The notes under the pieces were generated by a model. The model ran no database searches. It was given only the letters and a program-made list of their open reading frames with translations, and was not told the origin of the DNA. A DNA stretch of 64,000 bases from Thamnaconus septentrionalis. Lineage: Eukaryota; Chordata; Actinopteri; Tetraodontiformes; Monacanthidae. The translations under genes were made by a program, and so were the position numbers. Positions 1 through 11,966 of the stretch are shown piece by piece (position 1 is the stretch's first letter; every line of letters starts with the position of its first letter). The stretch is from NCBI GenBank assembly GCA_009823395.1, contig CM020502.1, positions 18,260,444 through 18,324,443 on the forward strand, given 5' to 3'.

Positions 1-223
1 ATAAAATTAAAAGCCCGGACTTTGTGTCGCTCGCTTCTTTTCTCTCTCTCTCTCTCTCTTTTTTTTTTTTTTTCTTTGTTACTGGTAATTGTTTTCAAAA
101 GTGCCAGACGGGTGGAAATTGATGACTGTGGAAAACTAGTTAGTTTGGGGGCGGACAAACTGGCTTTGGTATTCGCAGAGAAAAAAGAGAGGTCTGACAG
201 TGAGACTATACCGCCGTTCCCCA
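1..223. other. Leading unannotated stretch with a CT/T tract
   Basis: A (TC)9 run at about 41-58 is followed directly by a T run to about 73. The remaining bases show no recognisable element or convincing reading frame. The 91-codon open frame from 22 begins inside the low-complexity tract, so it is not taken as a gene. Confidence 0.6.
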
Positions 224-720
224 GAGGTGTCAAAAGTATTCATGTTCTGTACGTAAGTAAGAGTACAGATAATTATGTGAAAAATATACTCTGGTAAAAC
301 TACATGTACTGACACACACTCCTTTATTCAAGTAATTGTAAGAAAGTACAGGTTCTGAAATGTAGACATTCTATATTTTCTTTTTGCCGTGCATGGAAAA
401 AAACATTTGCTGATCATTTTTGCAAAAATGAAAAACTGACCAGTGATTCCAAAGCCGAGGTACTTAGAAATCATCTCCCTCTAAAATATTTTCTACTTTT
501 ATATTTAACTGCACAACAGTTATTTCGTTTTTACAGAATTTGTATTTTTTAAACACAAAAGTAACATGTTTTCCCGATGTTAGAAGTAGAAAGTTCATAT
601 ATCCATCCATCCATTCATCCATCCATAGGGAGTAAAGGTAAAAAGTCATCGGAAAAAGCTTACACTCCGCTGAAAAATCTACTTCAGCACAGTAACAAAC
701 TATTTGTACTTCCCCTGCTT
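224..720 (+). mobile_element. MITE family A, copy 1 of 3
   Basis: Left part (about 231-360) has the pattern 'attcatgttctgtacgtaag', then 'actctggtaaaa' and 'ggttctgaaatgta'. Right end (about 690-720) reads 'actatttgtacttcccctgc'. The same left and right modules recur at 36438-36785 and 62650-63300. Non-autonomous teleost elements of this look are very common; the superfamily is probably hAT, which is inference. No coding capacity. A (ATCC)n stretch at 601-627 lies inside the right half. Confidence 0.7.
601..627. repeat. (ATCC)n microsatellite
   Basis: Six ATCC-type units with one interruption (ATTC), lying inside MITE A copy 1. It may be the decayed tail of another retroposon or a later expansion. 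Confidence 0.8.
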
Positions 721-2459
721 AACGCCGGTGCCGCTTTTATTTGCATTCGAGTGCCCAGCCATTGATGCAACAGGCAGCTTGGGTATTGAAAAGGAGGGGG
801 TAGGGGGGGTGAAAAAACAGCTTGCCGCAATGATAAGTAGATTAGCACCTGCCTTTTGCCCTCCCGCTAGACTTGAAAAGTGCCTTCCTTGTTTTCCCTT
901 TTTCAGCGGCGGCCCGGCCTGACCTTTCACACGCTGCGTCCGAGGAGCCGAACGGAAGATTCTGGATGGAGTTAATTGGGCGTTTCCGTACAGTCTGAGA
1001 GCGGCTGGTAATTAATCAGAGAGAACAAAAGCGACTACATCAACACCTAATTACGGGCGAGCGCTTGGCAAGCTCGACACAGGCAGGATGCCTCCGCTTT
1101 CACCTGCGGCTCGCCGCTCGCATCTGTTGTCGTGCGTGCGCGCGCGTGCCTGTGAGCACGCTGCAATTTGCTATCTTGCGGCTCCGCCTAATTACATTCC
1201 CGGGTTTTGATTACGGAATATCAAGACATGTTTTGCGTCAAATATTCCAAATCATTAGCCAAAATCAAATTACCTGACAATTAGAGAGTCCGCGAACAGT
1301 GTGAGCTAATAAAATAACCCTGGCGTTCATTGGTTTATCTGATATTTAAGTGTGCAAATTAAATCAAGGGATTAATCCGACTTTCGTAAAACCCAAACGA
1401 ATCATTTTTAAGGAGAGAAGAAAAGAAGAAAAAAGACGCCCGTTTTGGCTCTTGGGGTTAATGGATTCGATGCAAGTCCAAGCAATATTTTGAGTACGCA
1501 ACGAGACACAATGTTGAACAAGTTAAACATTGACGAGCCTGCTGTTCCTTTAACCCTTTTCTGCAAAGGTTGATTCGTTTTAGGATAATTTTCATTTTAC
1601 AAGCTTCTGATGCACATTACAGTCTGAAGAAAACACAAAATTATGCAAATGAAAATGTGTCATCATTCCAAAAATAAAAGACTACTTCAACGCTGATAGT
1701 GATAGTGCCTGAGTAACAGCAGATCAAAAATGATCTGTACGTTCCCATCACTGCAGGTGGTGCTTAAAGGTGAGACAGAATAAAACCTGTGACTTCCTCC
1801 CATATCGGTGATCAAGCTAGCTGTTGCATGAAAATAATTAGGACTGTTATTTATTTTGGTAAATGGCAGACTGAATAATAATCCTCATTAGAGTCTTTAG
1901 TCGCTAAATACATTCTTAATACCACAAATTCCTCTCGGCTCCACGATAATTGGCTTTAATGTGGCTCTGGAAAGTTGCAGGGGAGACACAGGGTTTAAAA
2001 ATACACTGAAAATAAATAACCCACCATGAACAGCAGCTCGTTTGCACACTGAAGTAGTTTGTGTGCCCCTTTCAAAAAAGAAATAATAAAAAAATAATCA
2101 AAATGACTCACTACTTGATGAAAAACTTTGCCTCATTATGTCTCTGCAGTCTGTTTAGGAATAATGGCAGGTCGGTCGGTGAAAACGAGGAGCTTTTCAT
2201 CTCAGCCGCTTTTGTGAGAGAGAAAAAAAACCAACAACCTATCAATTAAATTGTTTCTTTGACATATCATTTTCATTGATCTCACAAATTTGCTTTTATT
2301 TTCTAACATTGCCATTATTACTTTATTTATTTTTCATTCAATTAAAGGAGCTACTCTTTATCTTTTGGATTGTTACTGTCCTCGTCTTTCATTTGCACAA
2401 ATGGATATGTGCGTGATACCGCAGAAGAACAATGATTGGGGCGTGTCTATTTATTCATT
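721..2459. other. Unique non-coding stretch
   Basis: No gene found. It holds the homeodomain-site-rich block listed separately (990-1390) and otherwise AT-rich single-copy sequence. Short open frames at 2061-2249 and 2290-2499 have no coding signature. Confidence 0.5.
990..1390. promoter_or_regulatory. Candidate homeodomain-rich enhancer block
   Basis: The block contains ggtaattaatcag near 1008, several TAATTA and TAAT cores (about 1047, 1188, 1255, 1280), a POU-like tgcaaattaaat near 1354, and a palindromic ggattaatcc at 1369-1378, the textbook dimer site for K50 paired-like factors (Otx, Pitx, Gsc). It has no repeat similarity to the rest of the window. Cluster density and low repeat content suggest a conserved non-coding element, but conservation cannot be tested here. 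Confidence 0.35.
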
Positions 2460-3010
2460 TTTCTATTCTAGCGTTTTTGACCAACAAGAATTGTTTTAAC
2501 CAGTTTACAGTGATATGAATTCTGCGCTCCTGTCCATGTGGATGGACAGCCATTTTTAGTGTTTTTGCAACCAGCTTTGGCAGTCTCTGCTGGTCAAATG
2601 ATAGAATGCAGGTTTTTGGTACTTCTGCATTAGCTTCCTTTTTGAAGGCGAAAGCTCCGTCCACCTTTATATACTGTCAGTGGCTTATTCCCAGCCCAGC
2701 TCTCCCTTTGCCAGTGCCATCAGCCTATAGTATGAAGGGATGTGATGCCCGCCGCACAATGTGACTCCTATCCTCTGTTGCATTACACTTTTTCCCCCTC
2801 CCTTTTCTCCACGTGCCAACACCCGCATCGCAGGAACTCCATCTTGAAGAAAATGAGTGGAGCTGGGGAGCAATTAGACTCAGCCGGTGCATTTTAAAAT
2901 GGGACTTTCTTTCCAACGCTGTGCTGCTTCCCTCTGGAGAAACCCTCAAAGTCAAACATAGGATCTTTGATGGTTTGCAGCCATATGGCACGGCAAATCA
3001 TGGACCATTG
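2460..3010 (-). repeat. Composite repeat B, copy 1
   Basis: Reading the minus strand, the first module has 'aagtaccaaaaacctgcatt' and the second 'agtctaattgctccccagct'. The whole block aligns collinearly with 8300-8810 at what looks like about 80-85% identity. The first module alone also occurs at 16281-16400. A B-box-like 'gttcgattcc' lies on the minus strand just beyond it, near 3046-3056, perhaps the decayed head of a tRNA-type SINE. Strand is assigned from that head. Confidence 0.7.
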
Positions 3011-4306
3011 TGCTAGTGACGTCCGCAAGGTCAGCGGATGCATAACGGAATCGAACTGCACGCTTCCCTTCGCAGACATTCAGCCTCCGAAAAAAATTGA
3101 ACCATGAGATTTTACTCCAAGGTTGTTTCCTTGGATGCTTTGTGGGCGATTGTAAATTAGTCCGCGACAACATTAGGCGACGTTATTGCCGCTGTGATGT
3201 TGGAAGCGCTCAGTGAGCACTAAATGTACTGTGGAAAATTAAGTCATTAGAATTCAGCGCTGCATGCTTTACTGACTTTGTCTGTTGACAATGGCCACAT
3301 GAAGGAAAGAGGAGCATAGAAAGCAGGGCTTCACTTTGACTTGAAAGTTGGAACCAAAGTCCTGGATTTCCAGCGTGATGTCTAGTTCCATTACTTTTTA
3401 ATACATTTAATATTTTAACATCACATTTTTTTATGGTTTGGTCGACACCATACCTTAGACAACACAATTACGGTAACCAGAGGCTACAGGAAAGTCAGAG
3501 AATGATTAAAATCAAGTGATGGCAAGTTTCAAACTCACACAGTTGCCTTCAGAGAAAAAGTGGTGGAAAAAAGTTCTGGGACACCCTTAAAAACTTACTC
3601 AGTCTCAATTATTGCTTTTTTTTCTACCACTGTACATTATTGACACAATTACTCCAAGTGCTCTTAATATTTCCACGGAATACAATAGTTAAGACCTGCA
3701 AAGAGAATAGAAAGAGAAAAAAAACAGTAAATGGCTGCAATCAAATCCAGCCTTTAAGCCGCTCTGACCTGCCTACTCTGTGTTTCTGTCCCCGCCAGTC
3801 ACCGCCCGCCTGCTTTAAGCTCCTTTATTTTATGCTTGCGTCTGCCGCCTCAATGCAGCGTCGCATAAGATTTGCTAATTAAATGCGTGCAGGAGATTTA
3901 GCTGAGCCATCAGCTGATGTGGGGCTGGCTTCAGGATCGGATGATCTATAGGTAACCTGCCAGAGCCGAGGCAGTTTTCATATTCTGCTGTCAGCGAGTG
4001 CCCGCTCCGCTCCGTGTCTGCCACTTAGCCTTGACATTTCCATGGAGACACACGGAAGGACAGGGAAGCTCGATCTCCCCCGGTTTTAGGATTTTCCAGT
4101 TCCGGAGATTTGCAGAATTGCTTGTGTGTGTGATATTAATTTTGCAAACATAATTTGAGATAAAGAATTAATGAGAGGTTTGAGAGAGTTTGTGAACTAC
4201 ACTGAAAAAAGAGCCACGTTTGAAATTTGTTGTAAATTGTTTTGACAATCTCATCCAACAGGATGTGCTGTGCTGGGCTTGAGCAAAAGCATTACTCCCC
4301 TTGTTG
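3011..4306. other. Unique non-coding stretch
   Basis: A small inverted repeat (tccaagg...ccttgga, about 3117-3134) and AT-rich sequence. The part at about 3840-3960 combines 'tttgctaattaaatgcgtgc' with repeated CAGCTG-type sites and might be regulatory. No coding frame is convincing. Confidence 0.45.
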
Positions 4307-4715
4307 TTAAAGATCCCATATTATGATGCTCATTTTACAAATATTTCCTAAAAAAATATGTATCTCTGATCTCTTCCCACAACATGTAAAAAGCCTGTTA
4401 TTTCCCATTTTTCTTGCTCCATTCTTCAGAAAATGCAGGCTAAAATATGGGAGTTATGGGAAATCAGCCTATTGTGATGTCATAAAGGGTGCCGATACCT
4501 CTTTCAGGTTATCGACATCCCTCCCAGCCAGGTCCAGTGGCCACCTTTTTCCAGTCCTATTCTAAACCTGTAAAAGGCAGAAGGAAAAAAAGGGTCAGCT
4601 TTGCCAGGAAGGTCAACCGAGAGCTGGCGGCTGTAAACAGGGGGCTAAACATTGACTTTTTTTCTCTGGAGATCTGTATTAACCATTTGAGGTCACCACT
4701 GTCTTAACGATTTGA
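4307..4715 (+). mobile_element. TTAA-ended MITE family C, copy 1
   Basis: Begins 'ttaaagatcccatattatg', followed by 'gctcattttac', the start of a very common teleost miniature element. Internal 'acagggggctaaac' (near 4637) matches 'cagagggctaaatatg' in the copy at 20074-20398. The right end is not resolvable, so the 3' limit is approximate. Confidence 0.6.
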
Positions 4716-7700
4716 GACCACCACAGCCATACTGCATTGCTCAAATGTTTCAAATTTCCTTTTTTTTTTTCACTTATCGACAAAAATGATTCCTTTTTTG
4801 TTCGAAATCTGCCATGCATAGAACTATCTACTTTCTGACAGAGAGTCATAATCACAGCCATCTTCAAATGCATTACGCAACTGCCTTCATGTTTCATGCA
4901 GTTCCCTTAGAAACAGCATGGAACATCACTGAACCATCCATTATTCACATTCATTACTAGACCATTACAATAGGCTGCATTCCTTTAAAGGAATATGAGA
5001 TGGCTGCGGCTGCTGAACGAAATGCCAGAATCTCCCGACTGAGATTGGAAAATAGTTTTAAAAGCTCGCCAACTTTTTTTCCTTCAATTAGTACCCTTTC
5101 ATGCAACACATTATTTCCTGTTCTTTCTATGAAGCAATAGAATCTTTAAAGTAGTCAAGGTCCCAGCTTTTTCCTCCTCAGCAGTGAAATGTTCTTGTTT
5201 CAGGAAAGAGTCTTCACGGCTGTCCCGTGTGCATTTTTAGAACTGCTGACTTGGCGTATTTTTCTGTGTGTGTGTGCACACACAGTCAAGTGGCAGAGCA
5301 TTAGAAAAAAAAAAAAAAAATACTCTGCCTCTTCTCACCACATGCAGAGCTAAACTAAATTTACTATCCGTCGAGCTTGCCTCAGGGACAATGCGCCTGC
5401 TGCCACAAAGAGGAAGAGGTGGAGGGAAATAAAATCTGTGAGTCGCGATGATGGAACCTTAGGCTTAATAAAGGAACCAAAATGACCATTTAAAAAAAAA
5501 AAAAAAAAATGTTTACCTGTCCACCCTATGCGGTTCCTTGATGCGGCAGCAGCAGCAGGAAAAATCGTCGGGCCTCGCACTACGAGGATACGACCTGGGT
5601 AAAGTGGCCCAGAAGGAAACCTCACCTCTCGTTAGTCTCCGCAGGATAGAGTCCAGCGGTTAAGTGACAGAGAGCGACGGCTGCTGCGGCTGCTTCCCCG
5701 TCGATGCGAGGTTGCGTTCTCGCAGCGTGCCGGCGACCTCATTGCACCTCACGCTCCTGCAGGGAAATCACAACGCCATTTGCTCCAACCAGTTGCAAAT
5801 AATTGGTCAGTATTATGTGACTGTTTTGGGAAGGGCCACTCACCACATCCCCCACCTTTCAGATTGCGTCTTGTGAATGGGAAGGGAATGTCAGAAATTC
5901 TGTGTTGTTGATGATGCCCTATTTTTAGACCATGATTCAATGGCCTTTTTGTATGTATTATATATTATGTGTTGTTTCTTTGTGCTCTTTGTATGATGCC
6001 TTTGTTTTACCTGGTGGCTACCTAGTTTCCTCATGTGGAATCAGCAAAGCAAACCTTACCTAACCTAACCATAGAATGTCCCTGAACAAGCTTGTTAACG
6101 GTAGTCAAGTCAGCATTAGCTAACCAATGCATTAACTGAGCCATTAGACTCATGTCATCAACAGTATAGATTCGATAGAACTAAGTTTAAAACGTCACCG
6201 GAGGCTTTTATTTTCAGACTTTTCACTTTACTTTTAACGAGTTGTGTGAAAGACCATGGCACGTAGCTAGCTGTCAGCTACCCTTAGCATCACTTGGGGG
6301 CCTAGAGCTCTAACGAGGCTCCGGCGCTGGTCCTAACAAACGTGACTGTTGCGTTTGACAGGTTTGCCTTCCCTCTTCAAATATTTTCTAGCGGCTCTGG
6401 ACCAGATGGCTATATTAGATGGGATGGATTTAGGAAACGTCCCATCTGCTGTTCCAGGGTTAGCAAGATTTCCGATCGACAATACAGCCACATTGTTGAG
6501 ATTTTGAGGTAACTAAAGCCCAAAACACACTGGCACCGTCTGACATGCCTCAAAACGCCAGCCCACATTGTTTTATGTGTACAAATTCACAGCAGACTGG
6601 CCCTCCTCGCCACTGTTCTACTTCCTACAGCTACTCTAGTGTCTGATGTATGGTGTGCCTGGCTTCTTTCACGCAATGTCTGTTTGGGTAGAACAAAAGA
6701 TGACTTTTAAAGACAATAATTATTTATGGAGGTAACTGGGGGTATGCAGGAATGCATTTTATGATTCCTGGCTAATGTTATCATGGAACATCAGGTGGGA
6801 AACATTTGCTGGCTCTAACTCAGATGTGCTAAGCTAAAGGATCAAGTAATGCTTTGATCCCTGATCAGATTGGTTTTATTACTTGAGCCCAATGGGTTGG
6901 TAAAAAAATAAACACTGCTTGTTTATGTTAGGGGGGCTACCCCACAGATCTTATATATTTGGACCTGCAAACTTTGGAGATGCTCATATTGGCTATGCGA
7001 GCTCTTCAGGTGGACCCCTGCCTGACAGACACTCAACTTTTTCCTTGCAATATATTGATTCTTGTCTGTGTCACCAGAGATTCTTTCAACATCAGTACAT
7101 CCTTGATGCATAAGACACCACACTACCAAGCTTTTTCTGTATTCATGATCATGTAGTGCAGTAGGATAGGATACTGAAATCAGGGCTGTTTGGCTGCCGC
7201 CTGTGTCACCACCACCACCGCAGCGCCAGCGAGTTTTGGACTCCGGTGCAAACATGAGCGTGTGCTTGCTCTTGTTATTGAGTACACTCTCTCTTCACAA
7301 GATAGCCCAAGTGGAGCGAACGATTTTTCTAACTTTCCCCAAACGCTGCCCGCAGACAGAAAAACTTGTGCGGTGTCTCTTGAACAGCGGGGCTGACAAG
7401 CCAACCACTGGGAGCCACACAAAGCAGTCCGGGCACGGGGCCCGGCTACAGCCTCCAGGAGCCGCCAGATAAAGAGCCGCAAAACAACCCGAAGCCATTT
7501 CCTCCAAACCACCACTGCTATTATCACAGTGCCTTCTTGGAAATAGACGTCAGAGGAGGATCTCGCAGGGGGTAGACAGAAGTCCTTCCCCCTCCCTCTT
7601 CCATCCCACTACCTCCTCTGCCCAAAGCCCAAAAGGGTACAGCTACGGTAAATCAAGCTAGAGGCGGCACTTACACACCAGTGTGCACAGAAATAGATTC

Positions 7701-8299
7701 GCTTTCTCACCTCTTTACAGTAAAAGAACGCCGGATACCTCCCGGTGGGAAACAATCAGCTTCCCGGCTTTTATCACCCCGACAACGGCCGAGATGACTT
7801 TGATACACCCTGGTGTTCCCAAGACAAAGACGCTCTTTACATCAGCCTGTGGCATGATTCATCGACTTACGCAGCCAATTTACTGCGTGTATGGATAAGA
7901 GAGTGTTAACTTTCCTTGTTTGAGTTTCCTCCACCCTTCTTGTAGCATCATATCGATCCCTGTATCCCAGCAACCCCTTCTCCTCTCCTCTGCATGGAAA
8001 CCAGTCCTCACTCGGGCCGTTTCCATGTGGCCAAAACTTTCTGTCTTACTGGCATCTCTGGCCGTTCAAGTTCTGTGCAAGTTCCAAGATCACATCCCGC
8101 CCGGTCCATATAAATAAGTGATCTCGACATGCACACATCCCAGAATGCATTTGCATGCATATGAATTGAATTGAAGTTTCTGAGTTGTTGGAGTGTGTGC
8201 TCCAGCAACTCCTGCTGGTAAAATGTCTACAGTTTGCTTCTTTATGGCCTTTTGTTTTTGTCTCAGGATTCGACCATATCAGACACAATGGACACTATG
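4716..8299. other. Unique stretch with scattered low-complexity tracts
   Basis: Contains a TGTGTGTG|CACACACA palindrome (5269-5284), A runs at about 5305-5321 and 5491-5509, and a run ending in repeated TAACC near 6050-6070 that may be the 3' tail of a decayed LINE. The part at about 7190-7480 is GC-rich with overlapping open frames on both strands and no identifiable protein. Confidence 0.45.
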
Positions 8300-8810
8300 A
8301 CCTAATTAATGATTTTTCTTTACTAGTGATTTTGACCAAAAAAAGAATTTTAACAGGTTTGTCATGCTATGAATTTAGAACTCCTTTCCCTTGCAACCAA
8401 CTTTGGAATGATAGAATGCAGGTTTTTGGTACTTTTGCATTGGCCTCCTTTTTAAAATCAGAATCTCCATCCCTCTTTTCATACTGTCAGTCATTTATTC
8501 CCAACCCAGCTCTCCCCTTTGCCAGTGCCATCAGCCTTTAATATGGCGGGATGTGATGTCCGCTGCACTGTGTGACTTTCGTCCTCTGTTGCAACACTTT
8601 TTTTCTCCTCTTTTTTCCATGGGCCAACACCCGAGCTTCATCTTGAAGAAAATGAGCGGAGCTGGGGAGCAATTAGACTCAGCCGGCGCATTTTAAAATG
8701 GGAATTTCTTTCCGACGCTGTGATGCTTTCCTCTGGGGAAAACCCTCAAAGTCAAACATAGGGTCTTTGATCGTTCGCAGCCATATGGCACTGCGAATCG
8801 TGCGGCGTTG
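8300..8810 (-). repeat. Composite repeat B, copy 2
   Basis: Same two modules in the same order and orientation as 2460-3010. Near-identical stretches include 'gaatgcaggtttttggtact' and 'gagctggggagcaattagac'. Because both modules are shared, either the family is itself composite or 2.4-3.0 kb and 8.3-8.8 kb arose by local duplication. Confidence 0.7.
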
Positions 8811-8865
8811 CTCTGTTGGTGGCCACCACAATGGCGTTGGCTTCCCTTTGGAAGCCAGAAGCTTC

Positions 8866-8964
8866 ATCCATCTTTGTATACAGTCAATGAGATCGAGCAG
8901 GATTCAAACTGTTAATCTTTCAGTGATTGGACAACCCACTCGAGCTCCTGAGCTACGGTTGCCC
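8866..8964 (-). mobile_element. tRNA-headed SINE fragment (minus strand)
   Basis: On the minus strand it starts 'gggcaaccgtagctcaggag' (8964 downward), with an A-box-like tagctcaggag and a B-box-like agtttgaatcc, about 70 bases as in a tRNA-derived promoter. It continues into 'gactgtatacaaagatgg', which resembles the start of repeat B. This suggests that repeat B bodies and this head belong to one SINE-like family. Confidence 0.55.
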
Positions 8965-11869
8965 AAAGTCTGTGGTCGATTTATTGATATGAAGCCCACA
9001 TGAAAATTTCTTTGTGATGTCAGTTTGCTCGAGCAGGGCATCCAGTTGGGTGACGCTCCACGTGTAAAATGACTGAGGTGCGTTCGCCCGTATCCCGAAG
9101 GTTCAGACTCAAGGGGTCAACTTCCAAGGCAAGACTTGGCGTTTACGAGTCCAATCTTGACAAGTTCACATCTTGAGAAGTGGCCTTTGTAATCCCACTG
9201 TCGCCCCCCCCACACCCATTTCATTTAACGCGACCCTTGGTGGCCCCTTCCTGCCTATCTGTTCCCATCATTCCTGATCCACATCTCATTTCCTTAAATC
9301 CCTCCCCGTGACCTCTCACGTAGGTGCGCCTTCCCCCCCCCCGCTGTGATCTCGGCGACATTTTGACAGTCACGCCTGTCACGCTACGCCGAGGGAGGTG
9401 ATGGCGCCGCGCCTGATGCCGGGGAACAAGAGGTCTCGCTCAAGCGCGAGCGTTCAGGCTCACGCAAAGGTGGGAGGGAGGAGGAGGGGTATCTCATTAA
9501 TGTGCAGCCCTTTTTTTTATCATAATGTGAAAATAACAGCTTTGCACCACGAGTGGGTGTTTCATTAAATATGCAAAAGCAGGTCAAACGAAAAAGGGGT
9601 GAAGAGAAAGAAGATGAGACAAAGTGAAGGGAGGATAAAAGAGCATCCAATTACATGACAGACTTGCTCTGGATGTGCGGGATGGAAAAGGGGTACCCCC
9701 TCTTTTTTTTCTGATATTACTCCACAAGGCTCTTAGGACCCCTTCCCCGCACCCCTCCGCATCCTGCCGGACTTTGTGAATCCAACACAGTGTGTGTGCT
9801 TGTGTGTGAGTGAGTGCGTGTGTTCAGCTCACTTGGGCTGCTCCAGGGATGCCAATTCTGGGACAAGCGTCTCGTTCTCGGCCCCCCCCCACTCCCCTCC
9901 ACTCCCCCAGCTTTCTCGCAGGATTTTTTTTTCCGTCTGGGTTATATTAGCCTCCGATATATTGACCCTGCAAAACAGATGAGTCCTTGGGTATATGCCG
10001 CGTCCTCAGAGGAGGGTTGGGGATGACGGGATGTTGCCCGCCTGCCGCCGCATCCTCTGTCCCCTCCCCCCTCCCCCGCCGGGCCTTTGGATAACAAGTT
10101 TGACCCTCTTCTCAAAGAACTTTCGACTGCGTCCGGGGCTGTACAGACAGTACTTTACTCACAGCAGAACTCAGTGGGCGTCGAGCAGAGCGCTCCGCTG
10201 TTTATCTCCAGAGAGATTCTTCCGAATGTCAGCGGATGGTCTTGTGGGTGTGTGCACAAAGAGGAAAAGGCCCGCATATACATATGTATGCGCAAGCTCT
10301 TGGCCCACGGGGGGTGGTGGTGGTGGTGGTGGTGCAGGGGGCGCTGTTTGTCTAGATTGCCGTTATTACAGATTTATAGCCGGAGGGAAACAGGTGCTTT
10401 GAAATGTTAAATATTTCCTTACATAAGTGCACCATATACTCCAGACGCAAACTCTCGTTCCTCAGCAGATGGATTATTTTCCTCGGAAAGCGGACGGGGA
10501 GTGCGAATAATTGACAGCCACCCGGTTTGATCTCGTCGCCGCCTCTCCCCTGACGCAAACGTTCAAACATCTGGCGCATCGGGAAGAAAATTGGGGCGCC
10601 AAATGTTGGATCCATATTCCGAACGCTCGCAGGAATTTCAATTAATAATACCAAGAGTTTTAAAAACAAGATTTCAGATGCCGCCATGCAGCAGACTGTA
10701 CGCGCACAAGTCAGAGGCGGCGTTTGACAGGCGAGATTTGTAATTGTGCTCCATCCGAAACAGAGTGGCAGATCTGCCACTATATAAACTATATACGCTA
10801 GACTTTGCTGAAAAAATGAACCCGGGTGTTTTCAGTGTGGAAAAAAACCCCAGGGAGACTGATCTTTCTCAGGAGCGAGGGTCATTTCAAGTGATCGGAG
10901 CAGCGCCTGAGCTTCTCTTCAGCCACAACATGTCAGCGAGTTTTGCTTTTGTTTTGTTTTTCTTTTCTTTTTTTTTGCTAGATTTTTTTTTTTTCAAAGA
11001 AGCCCACGTTTCCTGTATTTTCCCCAGAGATACATGACATTTTCCAAACAGGCTTTAATACAACATTTTGTATCTGCCACGGAAACGGGGACACCGAGCC
11101 CGAGAAACTCCTTTTACCTTGTTTATGTGACAGGCGAGCAAAAGCTTTGCACAATGTGACAGCGACGATTGCGTGAAGAGCCTCGGAGGAGCGCTCCCCC
11201 GACTCGCTCCTCCAGTGTGCACTCCTCGGCCTCCCCAGGCTCTTTCCCTCTCTTGCCAACCACCGCTGTTTCTCCTGTCCTCTCGTGAGAGCTTCGTGCT
11301 TCGGGACGTCGTCGGTGTTGTCCTCGGTGGCCCGTGACAAAACCTGAATCCACGCCGTCTGGCAACAAAAGCAAAAACTCTGGTTTTACCCTTTGCGGAG
11401 ACGTTAATTCCACACAGATCTTTGTCTGGCAGCTAATCGTCCAGACTTGACGGAAGGCACGTCGCACCCTCGGAGAGCAAAATATATTAAAGTGGCCGCT
11501 CTTTTCCAAAAACCAATAAAACTTTTTAAATATTTGTCCAAACAACAAGCCCAGGAAAGTGGCGTTGTCTCAAGAGAGGCTCCCTCCGAGCCTGTGAGAG
11601 ATGAAAAGGCAAGAGTGTCGAATGAACATATTGAACCCACAGGACAAACAAGGTGAGTGGATTTTTTTTTTTTTTAATTTAAACTTTACCCCTTAGATAA
11701 AGTTCAGGTGCTCCAGTTTTGATTTTCCTACATTTTTCATTGCGGTTGTGAGTGCGTGGGCTGTGAGCACATGCTTTGACAGCACCGCAAAACATGTCAC
11801 TGACAAAAACAAGACGTCAACAACAAAAAAAAAAATATATTTTTTTTTTTTTTTTGAAATGAGACGAGC
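8965..11869. other. Mostly unique stretch, GC-rich in parts
   Basis: Poly(C) runs (about 9206, 9334, 9883), an imperfect TG tract (9788-9826), a GGT tract and a T run (about 10967-10995) are the only repeats recognised. Open frames of 107-142 codons at 9995-10780 and 10978-11548 overlap one another on both strands and have no domain signature. Confidence 0.45.
10313..10334. repeat. (GGT)n microsatellite
   Basis: Seven GGT units preceded by a short G run and followed by 'gcagggggcgctg', which itself resembles a CTCF core with about three mismatches. Confidence 0.8.
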
Positions 11870-11966
11870 GCGAATGCGAAGCCTTTTTTATTCTGGTTTG
11901 CATACTATGCTCAGCTGCGCTCTCTAGTGGTTAAACAAAAAAAAATAACCTATTGCCCCTTTAATG
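11870..11966 (-). mobile_element. Possible TTAA-ended MITE end
   Basis: On the minus strand the sequence begins 'ttaaaggggcaataggttat' and continues to 'ccactagagagcgcagc', a layout typical of one end of TTAA-flanked teleost miniature elements. The other end is not seen, and an A/T-rich run at about 11824-11856 lies on its far side. A truncated copy is the best reading. Confidence 0.35.

Noticed and set aside
3038..3062. Possible tRNA gene from the B-box-like gttcgattcc on the minus strand
   Set aside because: No A box, no acceptor-stem pairing and no cloverleaf; more likely part of a SINE head attached to repeat B.
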